Positions 6,129 through 12,873 of a stretch of DNA of 12,873 nucleotides are shown here, one piece after another. Position numbers and translations under genes: made by a program. Source of the DNA: RGIG464 sp045643185 (GTDB lineage Bacteria > Myxococcota_A > Bradymonadia > UBA4248); NCBI GenBank assembly GCA_045643185.1, contig JAZUKH010000195.1, positions 1 through 12,873 of the forward strand. Reading direction: 5' to 3'. The notes below the pieces were generated by a model. It was not told the DNA's origin, did not search any database, and saw nothing but the letters and a program-made list of their open reading frames with translations. Numbering within the stretch: the first letter of the stretch is position 1; each line of letters begins with the position of its first letter.

Positions 6129-7274
6129 ATGAAAAAAGTCACCCAAAAGTCCGAAAAAACCGATCTTATCGCGCCAAACATGGTGTCTGACGAAGACATT
6201 GTCGTCGAAGATGAACCGTCTATGGTCGATTTGGAAGAAGAAGATGACCTCGAAGCCGAATTTGAAGACATCGACGTCACAGAAGATGCGGACTTGTTGC
6301 CTGAAGCCATGTTTGACAGTACCAAGTCCGGTGTCACAGACATCAAAACGATCGACGTCGATTCACCGAGCGGTATGCTCGCTTTACGCAATGCTTTCAA
6401 ACCACGTCACTATTGTTCAGACACGACGAGCGATCCGCTCACACTATACCTTTCGCACATTCGTAATCACCCGATCCTCGACACTGAGAGTCAACAAAAG
6501 CTTGCGATCAAATACAAGAAAGATAACGATCTCGAGGCTGCCCAACTCCTCGTCATGACAAATCTGCGACTCGTCGTCAAAATTGCCCGTGAATACAAAC
6601 GTCGTTGGGCCAATCTGCTTGAACTCATTCAGGAAGGCAATGTCGGGCTCTCCGAAGCAATTCACCGCTACGATCCCTATCGCCAGGTCAAATTCACTTC
6701 GTACGCGCAATACTGGATTCGCGCTATGATCCTGAACTACCTGATGAATCACTTTCAACCGATCAAGATCGGATCGACACGTGCCGGTCGAAAACTTTTT
6801 TACAACCTCAAAAAAGTGCGTGCGCAGCTACAGCGTGAAGGCCATACGACGCCTACACCAGCCCTGATTGCCGAAAAACTCGGTGTTTCTGAACAAGACG
6901 TCATCGATGTCTCGCGGCAACTCGATCAACCTGCATTGAGTACAGATCAGACGGCACCCGGTTACGAAACAACCACCATCGGCGAATTACTGCCGGATAC
7001 ATCCGAGTCTCCCGAAGAAACCGTGGCCAACGAGGACTTTTACGGAAAAGTCCACGATATTATGCATGCATTCGGGGAATCCCTGACCGATCCAAGAGAA
7101 CTCGCCCTGTGGAACCGACGCTTGATTGCCGATGACCCGATCACCCTCTCTGACCTCGGTGCCGAATACCACATCAGTAAAGAACGCATCCGCCAGATCG
7201 AAACGCGACTCAAAGACCGATTCAAAACCTATATCTCACAGCGACTGGACGGCGATATCTCCACCTTCTTCTAG
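6129..7274 (+). CDS. RpoH-like (sigma-32 type) RNA polymerase sigma factor
   Basis: It directs RNA polymerase to a promoter subset, most likely stress or heat-shock genes. Region 1.2 begins near residue 102 (DPLTLYLSHIR). Region 2 spans about 137-210 with LIQEGNVGL (166-174) and the -10-recognising YAQYWIRAMI stretch. Next comes a segment close to the RpoH box (RKLFYNLKKVRAQL, 221-234), which distinguishes sigma-32 factors from RpoD and RpoS. Region 4.2 with its helix-turn-helix is at about 337-365 and ends the protein. The first 100 residues are an addition absent from classical RpoH (about 285 residues), and residues 20-57 are strongly acidic. GAAGG seven bases before the ATG supports the start. 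The flanking gaps suggest a single-gene unit. It could also be an alternative, lineage-specific group 3 sigma factor rather than the main RpoH. Confidence 0.85.
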   Translation: MKKVTQKSEKTDLIAPNMVSDEDIVVEDEPSMVDLEEEDDLEAEFEDIDVTEDADLLPEAMFDSTKSGVTDIKTIDVDSPSGMLALRNAFKPRHYCSDTTSDPLTLYLSHIRNHPILDTESQQKLAIKYKKDNDLEAAQLLVMTNLRLVVKIAREYKRRWANLLELIQEGNVGLSEAIHRYDPYRQVKFTSYAQYWIRAMILNYLMNHFQPIKIGSTRAGRKLFYNLKKVRAQLQREGHTTPTPALIAEKLGVSEQDVIDVSRQLDQPALSTDQTAPGYETTTIGELLPDTSESPEETVANEDFYGKVHDIMHAFGESLTDPRELALWNRRLIADDPITLSDLGAEYHISKERIRQIETRLKDRFKTYISQRLDGDISTFF

Positions 7275-7361
7275 CCTGTCAAACGAACAAAACCAGTTTT
7301 CTCAATGCCGTCTCAAACGGGTCGCTTATTGTTAACAATTAGATGTTAATATACCCCCGGG

Positions 7362-7403
7362 TTAATACAGAAAGCGCATGAACACCAAGCGTTCGAAGCG
7401 CGT
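7362..7403. repeat. Interspersed palindromic repeat, copy 2
   Basis: It matches copy 1 (1003-1042): the core 7373-7403 differs from 1012-1042 at 3 of 31 bases, and TTAATA precedes both. In this copy the inner palindrome is imperfect (TGAACAC against GCGTTCG). The right part instead joins a new, longer inverted repeat. Confidence 0.65.
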
Positions 7404-7419
7404 CGAACGCTTCGAACGC
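7389..7419. repeat. 12-bp perfect hairpin
   Basis: GCGTTCGAAGCG (7389-7400) and CGCTTCGAACGC (7408-7419) are perfect reverse complements around the 7-base loop CGTCGAA. The left arm is the end of the interspersed repeat; the right arm is not part of copy 1. There is no T-run. Confidence 0.7.
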
Positions 7420-7442
7420 GCGAGCCTGCTCGACCAAACAGT

Positions 7443-7461
7443 AACAATTAGAGTAATTGTT
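7443..7461. promoter_or_regulatory. Candidate operator palindrome upstream of the peptidase promoter
   Basis: AACAATTAgagTAATTGTT is a perfect 8-bp inverted repeat with a 3-base centre. It lies 11 bases upstream of the -35 hexamer, centred near -56 of the predicted start, a usual position for an activator. Its left half plus two bases (AACAATTAGA) also occurs at 7334-7343. Confidence 0.45.
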
Positions 7462-7472
7462 TTACAAAGTCT

Positions 7473-7501
7473 TTGCCGAGTCAGTTTGAGACCTTTATAA
7501 T
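7473..7501 (+). promoter_or_regulatory. Sigma-70 promoter of the LysM-peptidase gene
   Basis: TTGCCG (7473-7478) and a perfect TATAAT (7496-7501) are separated by exactly 17 bases. Transcription would start near 7508, giving a leader of about 73 bases ending in the GAAGGAG ribosome-binding site (7566-7572), eight bases before the ATG. Confidence 0.7.
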
Positions 7502-7580
7502 GTTTGCGGAAAATTGGTCGTGAAAATTTGCCGAAGTCGGCAGATCGGAACGCCACATATATAATGAAGGAGTTTCCCTC

Positions 7581-8906
7581 ATGAGTACTTACACAGTTAG
7601 ATCCGGCGACACACTTTCGGGCATAGCCAATCGGTTTAATGTCAGTGGTGGCTACATGGCACTTGCCAAGTTAAATGGCATCACCAACCCCAACATCATT
7701 AGTGTTGGTCAGAAGCTCACGATTCCGGACACGACGACCTCCGCCTCGAGCAGCACGAGCACCAGCACGAGCACCAACACGAGTTCCGGAACAAGTTCAA
7801 GCAGCGGTTCGTCGATCGGCGTAGGGTCTACGGTCAAAATCACCGGTGCCACTTATTCCACGGGACAGACAATTCCCAACTGGGTCAAAGCCAATAACTA
7901 CACGGTCTGTCAGATCAATGGTTCAAAAGCCCTGATTCAGGAAATCTACAGCTGGGTCAATCTAAATGATCTTCAACTCGTTTCGGGCGGTGTGAACACG
8001 CCGACGACGGCGCCTCAAGCCCCCAAGACTGAAGAAAAAGCTCCTGAAGAAACAAAACCTGAGACAAAAACCGAAACCAAACCGAGCGAAAGTACGACAA
8101 CGCCTTCCACCGGTAACTCGATCATCGCTGGGTCCAGAGTTAAGATCACGGGTACCCAGTATGCGACGGGGCAAACGATTCCGGGCTGGGTCCGTGAAAC
8201 CACCCACACGGTCTCACAAATTAGTGGCGAGAAAGCGTTGTTAAAAGAGATCAACAGCTGGGTCAAAGTGAGTGATCTTCAGCTCGTCTCGGGTGGCGGC
8301 ACGCAAACCCAGACGCCGACCACCGACAACACGCCAAAACCCGACAACAGCGCTGCACAAGCCGACACCGAAAGCATCATCCTCGATGTCCCGCTCAAGC
8401 CGCAGCAGACCGATCACACATGCGGTTCCGCTTCCGGCGCTATGGCTGCAACCACCTATTGCGGCCATAATATCACTGAGAATGACATTTGGAACGACGC
8501 AGGCGGCTACGGCACATACGTTTTCCGAGTCAAAGACCAGATCAACGCCAATATCTCAAAATACGGTAAAGGCTACGATTATGACTACACGACCACCTCT
8601 TCGACCAGCCCGAACTTCCTCAAAATGGTCAAGGCTAGTCTCAAGAAAGGCGCACCAGTGTTGCTCCGAGTCGCACCGGGCAAGAACGTGTACGGCTACA
8701 ATAGCAGCGGTCACTACGTCGTCGTTTCCGGTGTTTATAGTGACAAAAACGGCACCCAGCTTCGCATCACGGACCCGTGGTCGAGCACCTGGTACAGCAA
8801 CCGTAATGGCCAGATCTTCGACTCCAGCCTTTCCAACATTCAGTCGTCCCTCAAGGGCGGTAACAGTGGCGAAGGTTACCTCATCCTACACAAAGATGCC
8901 AAGTAA
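7581..8906 (+). CDS. LysM / tandem SH3-like / C39-family peptidase, lysin-like
   Basis: Probably binds peptidoglycan and cuts a peptide. Residues 3-49 form a LysM domain (YTVRSGDTLSGIANRFNV onwards), which binds the glycan. After a Ser/Thr linker (51-79) come two closely related SH3-like domains (about 81-136 and 182-237) with TGQTIP-x-WV and SWV-x4-DLQLVSGG, separated by a Pro/Glu/Lys/Thr linker. The C-terminus (about 266-437) resembles the C39-like cysteine peptidases, with C281 in TCGSASG, H378 in GHYVVV and D398 in ITDPW as the likely triad. These SH3-like repeats are best known from lysins and cell-wall enzymes of Gram-positive bacteria and their phages. There is no signal peptide: LysM starts at residue 3. 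Export would need another route, or cell lysis. It stands alone between its own promoter and terminator. Substrate is not known, and uptake from a phage or Gram-positive source is inference. Confidence 0.82.
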   Translation: MSTYTVRSGDTLSGIANRFNVSGGYMALAKLNGITNPNIISVGQKLTIPDTTTSASSSTSTSTSTNTSSGTSSSSGSSIGVGSTVKITGATYSTGQTIPNWVKANNYTVCQINGSKALIQEIYSWVNLNDLQLVSGGVNTPTTAPQAPKTEEKAPEETKPETKTETKPSESTTTPSTGNSIIAGSRVKITGTQYATGQTIPGWVRETTHTVSQISGEKALLKEINSWVKVSDLQLVSGGGTQTQTPTTDNTPKPDNSAAQADTESIILDVPLKPQQTDHTCGSASGAMAATTYCGHNITENDIWNDAGGYGTYVFRVKDQINANISKYGKGYDYDYTTTSSTSPNFLKMVKASLKKGAPVLLRVAPGKNVYGYNSSGHYVVVSGVYSDKNGTQLRITDPWSSTWYSNRNGQIFDSSLSNIQSSLKGGNSGEGYLILHKDAK

Positions 8907-8925
8907 ACGCGCCTAAAACACTTTG

Positions 8926-8960
8926 AAAAGCCTGTTTGTGTAAACAAACAGGCTTTTTTT
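8926..8960 (+). terminator. Strong intrinsic terminator of the LysM-peptidase gene
   Basis: A 14-bp perfect stem pairs 8926-8939 with 8944-8957 around the loop GTAA. A run of seven T (8954-8960) ends it. It lies 20 bases past the stop codon. The A-run on the left side could also make it work in the other direction. Confidence 0.92.
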
Positions 8961-9018
8961 GTCATTAGTCAAACATTACTACTCAGCCAAGGAAGGCATT
9001 GTCTGGTCAGAAATTCAT

Positions 9019-9317
9019 AATCTCAGCCGTAGCGAAGCCGAAGGCAAGCAGGCTGAGATTGGGGCGAGCTGAGACGTGAGGGCCTCGCGTCTCCACGGGT
9101 TCGAAGCCGAAGTGTAGCGACGTAACGTGGCACGTCGTCGCGGCCGCCGACACCTAAATTTAGTTTACGATGATCTGCCTTAACTGTTCCTGTTTTTTGT
9201 AAGGCCGTGTGGCATGTTTGAGCGAAGCGAGTTCCACACGGCCGACCCCAAAAGCGCTCGGGGTTGCAAGGGGGACGAGCGCCAGCGTCCCCCTGCGCGC
9301 CGCAGGCCCAGGCCTGC
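9019..9317. repeat. Cluster of long hairpins with recurring loop words
   Basis: Inverted repeats in order: AATCTCAGCC/GGCTGAGATT (9019-9028, 9051-9060); GAGACGTGAG/CTCGCGTCTC (9071-9080, 9084-9093, one G-U pair); GGCCGTGTGG/CCACACGGCC (9203-9212, 9234-9243); the competing GCGCTCG/CGAGCGC (9254-9260, 9276-9282) and GGGGGAC/GTCCCCC (9270-9276, 9287-9293); and GCAGGCC/GGCCTGC (9302-9308, 9311-9317). CGAAGCCGAAG occurs twice (9033-9043, 9102-9112), and AGCGAAGC occurs in the loops of two stems. None has a T-run. Confidence 0.65.
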
Positions 9318-9419
9318 TCCAAAAAATAATTAAAGAATAAACCATAAAGATATGATCCTTGGTTGAAAGGTAACGAATCTATATGAAAAAACTATAAAAT
9401 ATGCTAGACTGAGCAACCA

Positions 9420-9448
9420 TTGCTGTTGACCAATTTTTTGGATATCAT
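9420..9448 (+). promoter_or_regulatory. Weak promoter candidate upstream of the helicase gene
   Basis: TTGCTG (9420-9425) and TATCAT (9443-9448) are 17 bases apart within an AT-rich stretch that holds other TATA-like words, including around 9390 and 9458. The choice among them is not secure. Confidence 0.25.
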
Positions 9449-9503
9449 ACGCGACTTTTATATATAAAACATTGTATTTTCTCATAATATAACAAGGCAT
9501 CTC

Positions 9504-12500
9504 ATGGAAAGACCGACGATCGATACGCCATTTCAAATTGCACAGGAATATACATTTATTCGAGGCATTGAGTCAGGCCCACAAAAAGGCGCGATACTTG
9601 CCCAACGCAAACGCGATCAACTCAAATGCGCCGTCTGGTTCTTTCATTACAACCAAATTGAACACTGGGAATACCTGGATGCAGCCAAACGTGACCTGGA
9701 ACGTCTCAGACACCATCCGATCGACGGGCTGCCACGCATTCTGGATGTCCTCGAGTTTTGTGATCCGCCCTCCCCGCTGCTCATCTACGTCGAAGTGTTC
9801 AATGACCGCGGTTCGACGCTCGAAGAACTCAGTCGATCAGGGCAACTGAGCGATCCGTCAGACATCGCGATGGCTGGCGTCGGCATTTGTCGCATTTTAC
9901 GCAAAATGCACGCAACGCTTCCCCCGGTGATCTTTAATCAACTCAATGCCCGCTCGGTCATCAAGACACCGGAAGGCCAATATCGACTCACACGCACCGG
10001 TAATCTCAGTCGTCTGTTTGACGGAAACCAACTTGTCGGCTCACTACGCGAGCTCTCGGTGCAGCCGCCCGAAGGCATGCTCGACGAGTCCATTCCAGCC
10101 ACCGACACCTACATGCTCGGGTCCACGCTCTTTTGGCTGCTCACCCACGACTTGTTTGATCCCGAGATCGGCCTCGAAGTCGCCAATTTAACGGCCGGCT
10201 GGGCCGCGTTGCTCAACGACATGCTTGCCACTGACGTCAAAACTCGTTTGAGCGATCTCGATCTCATCGAATCACGATTACGCGAACTCGCCCCGGCTTT
10301 TAATCGACATACACCGGATCTGCCCGCTGGCGATTCGCTCTCACGCCTGCCCCAAATCGAGCTCGAAAACGAACACCGAAGCATGGAAATGGCCCGCGAA
10401 CGACTCAACGAGTCTGTGACCGCCAAAATGGCTCGCTGGCAACGAAAATTACTCGATCTATCTCTGCGCAATCCGCTCATCAACCTCAAACCCAAGACCA
10501 CCAACCTCGTCTTTCTGGGACTCGACCCCATTGAACTCACTCGTGCTTTTGCAAAAGGCAAAAAATTCAAGATCACCGGTTTTGAACACACGCCACAAAA
10601 CGACACGCCAGAGGCGATCCAAGCGATCTGTAACGAAAACTTCGCTAAAAACATCCTGACGAGCGACGTTGCCCCAGACGAATACAAGCGAAAACTCAAT
10701 AAACTCTACACGACGACCCAAAATAACCTGCGCGAAAACGGCACGAACACGCTGTTCGTCTCACTGTGTTCGCTCGTCTGGCGCAAAAAAGCCGGCGACA
10801 AAACGACTTATCACGCGCCGCTGCTCCTCGTGCCCGTCACACTCGACCGTCCGACAGCACAAAGTCAGGTCACGCTCACAGCGCTGGACTGCGACGAGTA
10901 CTTGTTTAACACGACGCTTCTCGAGATGCTCAAACAAGATTTTGGCCTGCTCATCCCGGATTTCAACGAACTTTCGCTGAATGTGACCGGTTGTGACGAC
11001 CAGCGCCCGCCTTCGCTCATCGACAACCTGCCACGAAACGAGAACGGCATCGACCTCGCCGTGATCCTCCAACTGATCCGTCACGCGCTTCGCGAACATC
11101 CCGAGTTTTCGCTCGCCAACGACGTCATGCTCGGTCACTTTTCGTTCGCCAAATACCTGATGTGGAGCGACCTCGTGAACAGCGGCCCGGCACTGAGTCA
11201 AAACCCGGTCGTGAACCACCTGCTCTACTCCGCGCGCAGTCCGTATTTGAACGAAGTCGAGTTCGTTTCACCACAAACGATCGACCAGACCTACGCACCA
11301 TCCGATTTGATGCTGCCATTCGCCGCCGACGCAGCGCAAACAGCTGCCGTCGCCACAGCCGATCGCGGCAAAGACTTCATCATCATCGGGCCACCCGGCA
11401 CTGGAAAAAGCCAGACGATCGCCAACCTCATCGCACATCTGCTCGGCAAAAACAAACGCATCCTCTTCGTCTCCGAAAAGATGGCAGCACTCGAAGTCGT
11501 CAAACGTCGACTCAATGCCGTCGGACTCGGCGATTTCTGCCTCGAACTGCACTCCAACCGAGCCAACAAATGCGACTTTTTACAGCAGCTCAATCACGCC
11601 ATGGCGCGCGCCGACGAGATCCAAAAAACGGTCAAAACGCGCAGCTGTGACGACCTCGCACAGATCCGTCAAAAGCTCAACACCACCATCGATCACATGC
11701 ACCGCGTCTGGCCAAACGGGCTTTCGCTCTATCAAGCCATGGGCGTCAAAATGCGACATGGCAAATACGCCAGTGCGTTTCGATTCAACTGGACCAACGC
11801 CGACATTCACACCAAAACTGATTTTGAGCAACGCATTGACTGTGTCGAAAGCATCCAGATCGATCTAGGCACCCTGGGCAAAATCAAAGACCACGCCCAC
11901 GCGCTTATCGAAGAGACCTCATGGACACCCCTTTGGGAGCAGGACCTCGTCGAAGCGTGTACCCAAACCATCCAAGCCAGTGATGCACTCCAAAATGCCG
12001 TCTCCAACTTCGTTCAAGCCCTGGCTCTGCCGCAGGACGACTATTCGATCGCCCAGATCGCAGCTTTCGAGCGTTCCTACGACGCGCTGAACGAACAACG
12101 TGGTTTTTTGGCCAAATATTGTGGCATCAAACTCGGTCAAACCGCCCTCGACACCGTGGTCGAATCTCTCCAAACTTATATCGCCTGCTCGGGCGCCAAC
12201 GCCCTGAAAGACGACCAAGCCTGTTCGCATGCCCTCAACCAGTGCCTGTTTCCGATCAACGAAGCGTTTGAACAGTTCATCCAGGCAGCCACCCAGTTTC
12301 GCAAGACGTCCGAGTCGATCCGCCCCAACCTCGACTGCCCGTCTCTCACCCTGACCGACGAGGAATGCGACGCCATCCAAACTGCCCTCGCCCAGATGCG
12401 TGAATTCGAAGAAGCTGCGACCCTCATGGCTGACCCCGACGCGACTGTTTTAGCCATCAGCAACCAGTTACCCAAAACTGACGCCCAAAACACCGGACAC

Positions 12501-12873
12501 ATCGCCCACAAAACGTTGACTGCACTCAACGCACTCAACGCCGAATTTGCCCAGAAATACACGACTTTTGAAACCACGCGCGCGCAGCTCTGTCAAAAGC
12601 TCCATTTGCCCGAACTTGACGAGACGCAGCGTCTCAATGAAGTGCTCGCGGAACTCGTCCAAACGCTGGCCAAATGCTACCAGCTCGAAGTCGGATTCAG
12701 CCTGGGCTCGAACGCCAAAAACACGCTCGCCGCGCTCAAAGAAGTCAAAACGCACCTCGCTTTGTTTGCCCAGACCATGACTCAGTTGAGTGCCGAATAC
12801 CCCAACGACGCCTGGCGCCGCATTCACGGTGCCACACTCGCCAATGACTGGAACAACGCCGTCAACGCCTGGT
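9504..12873 (+). CDS. Pseudokinase-DUF4011-superfamily 1 helicase, Hhe-like, 3' end outside window
   Basis: The frame stays open for 1123 codons to the window edge. AAGG six bases before the ATG supports the start. Residues 1 to about 265 follow the layout of a protein kinase fold: HP (71-72), LLIYVEVFND (92-101), PPE (188-190) and D201-x-Y-x-L-G before a TLFWLLT helix. However, the places of HRD and DFG read FNQ (144-146) and RTG (164-166), and no VAIK lysine is clear, so it looks like a pseudokinase. The DUF4011 domain begins at WQRKLLDLSLRNPL (312-325) and includes the APLLLVPV strand (438-445). The helicase Walker A is GPPGTGKS (629-636), then ILFVSEKMAALEVVKRRL and GLGDFCLELHS. After about residue 720 there is a long helical insert. 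DUF4011-helicase proteins with a C-terminal Vsr-like nuclease are the Hhe anti-phage type; helicase motifs beyond the first and any nuclease lie outside. Its 5' flank is AT-rich and isolated, consistent with an acquired defence gene. Confidence 0.85.
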   Translation, partial: MERPTIDTPFQIAQEYTFIRGIESGPQKGAILAQRKRDQLKCAVWFFHYNQIEHWEYLDAAKRDLERLRHHPIDGLPRILDVLEFCDPPSPLLIYVEVFNDRGSTLEELSRSGQLSDPSDIAMAGVGICRILRKMHATLPPVIFNQLNARSVIKTPEGQYRLTRTGNLSRLFDGNQLVGSLRELSVQPPEGMLDESIPATDTYMLGSTLFWLLTHDLFDPEIGLEVANLTAGWAALLNDMLATDVKTRLSDLDLIESRLRELAPAFNRHTPDLPAGDSLSRLPQIELENEHRSMEMARERLNESVTAKMARWQRKLLDLSLRNPLINLKPKTTNLVFLGLDPIELTRAFAKGKKFKITGFEHTPQNDTPEAIQAICNENFAKNILTSDVAPDEYKRKLNKLYTTTQNNLRENGTNTLFVSLCSLVWRKKAGDKTTYHAPLLLVPVTLDRPTAQSQVTLTALDCDEYLFNTTLLEMLKQDFGLLIPDFNELSLNVTGCDDQRPPSLIDNLPRNENGIDLAVILQLIRHALREHPEFSLANDVMLGHFSFAKYLMWSDLVNSGPALSQNPVVNHLLYSARSPYLNEVEFVSPQTIDQTYAPSDLMLPFAADAAQTAAVATADRGKDFIIIGPPGTGKSQTIANLIAHLLGKNKRILFVSEKMAALEVVKRRLNAVGLGDFCLELHSNRANKCDFLQQLNHAMARADEIQKTVKTRSCDDLAQIRQKLNTTIDHMHRVWPNGLSLYQAMGVKMRHGKYASAFRFNWTNADIHTKTDFEQRIDCVESIQIDLGTLGKIKDHAHALIEETSWTPLWEQDLVEACTQTIQASDALQNAVSNFVQALALPQDDYSIAQIAAFERSYDALNEQRGFLAKYCGIKLGQTALDTVVESLQTYIACSGANALKDDQACSHALNQCLFPINEAFEQFIQAATQFRKTSESIRPNLDCPSLTLTDEECDAIQTALAQMREFEEAATLMADPDATVLAISNQLPKTDAQNTGHIAHKTLTALNALNAEFAQKYTTFETTRAQLCQKLHLPELDETQRLNEVLAELVQTLAKCYQLEVGFSLGSNAKNTLAALKEVKTHLALFAQTMTQLSAEYPNDAWRRIHGATLANDWNNAVNAW

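Larger units (their letters stand above)
7275..7580. other. 306-bp intergenic gap with repeat, palindromes and promoter
   Basis: No gene is visible. The gap holds TTAACA/TGTTAA (7332-7337, 7344-7349), the second copy of the interspersed repeat (7362-7403) merging into a 12-bp hairpin (7389-7419), a small CGAGC/GCTCG hairpin (7421-7425, 7428-7432), an AT-rich palindrome (7443-7461), and the promoter and ribosome-binding site of the downstream peptidase gene. I see no clear terminator for the sigma factor gene. Confidence 0.6.
8961..9503. other. 543-bp intergenic gap: hairpin cluster then AT-rich promoter zone
   Basis: No credible gene lies here; a 99-codon minus-strand frame (9023-9322) has no recognisable protein features and just reads the hairpins. 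After the terminator comes TTACTACTCAG (8976-8986, also at 976-986), then a GC-rich hairpin cluster (9019-9317), then about 180 bases of strongly AT-rich DNA leading to the helicase gene. CTAAATTTAG (9154-9163) is a perfect palindrome within it. Confidence 0.6.

Noticed and set aside
7331..7452. Integron attC-like site
   Set aside because: The words TAACAATTAG and the central hairpins recall attC, but the end boxes do not fit RYYYAAC and GTTRRRY in the needed order, and no integrase or cassette series is present.
8272..8916. Plus-strand open frame of 214 codons within the lysin-like gene
   Set aside because: It lies in another frame of the LysM/C39 gene, with Arg/Ser/Thr-rich product typical of a shadow frame.
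9019..9317. CRISPR array
   Set aside because: The repeats are inverted, not direct, of different sequence, and without regular spacers; no cas gene is present.
9023..9322. Minus-strand open frame of 99 codons in the hairpin gap
   Set aside because: It reads straight through the inverted repeats, has an odd Arg/Pro/Cys-rich composition and no recognisable domain, and I see no ribosome site. It is best explained by GC-rich repeats free of stop codons.
10109..10699. Minus-strand open frame of 196 codons within the helicase gene
   Set aside because: It opposes the pseudokinase and DUF4011 coding frame, which has clear family motifs. The minus product is Ser/Arg-rich without a domain.

Overview
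The window looks like a chromosomal segment of a Gram-negative bacterium. A cysteine-free L33 of the E. coli type, a type-B SdhB, a RpoH-like sigma factor and tRNAs without encoded CCA fit a proteobacterial or delta-grade (Myxococcota/Bdellovibrionota-like) lineage. I cannot fix the taxon from sequence alone. Coding density is moderate, and three unusually long intergenic gaps carry dense inverted repeats.

Layout. On the minus strand at the left edge is a three-TM membrane protein with a PH-like soluble domain (39-812). A 470-bp gap holds a palindromic repeat and a cluster of GC-rich hairpins. Then come a ZIP-like metal transporter with extra membrane segments and long His-rich stretches (1283-3307) and a solitary succinate dehydrogenase/fumarate reductase iron-sulfur subunit, sdhB (3447-4181). 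Next are two perfect DnaA boxes beside an A/T tract and a strong tRNA promoter, tRNA-Pro(TGG), tRNA-Arg(TCT), rpmG (4518-4682) and hemW (to 5918). A RpoH-like sigma factor with an acidic N-terminal extension follows (6129-7274).

The right half is more accessory. A 306-bp gap with a second copy of the palindromic repeat leads into a well-formed promoter for a LysM / two SH3-like / C39-peptidase protein (7581-8906), which ends in a strong intrinsic terminator. A 543-bp gap contains another hairpin cluster and an AT-rich promoter zone. From 9504 to the window end runs an incomplete open frame of at least 1123 codons. It encodes an N-terminal pseudokinase-like domain joined to a DUF4011 and superfamily-1 helicase core, which is the architecture of Hhe-like anti-phage proteins. 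Its C-terminus, where a nuclease domain would be expected, lies outside the window.

The central genes are housekeeping: respiration, translation, radical-SAM/heme chemistry and stress transcription. The most novel-looking items are the pseudokinase-helicase fusion, the signal-less lysin-like peptidase, the paired DnaA boxes at the tRNA promoter, and a family of intergenic hairpins and palindromes that share loop words but not stem sequences.
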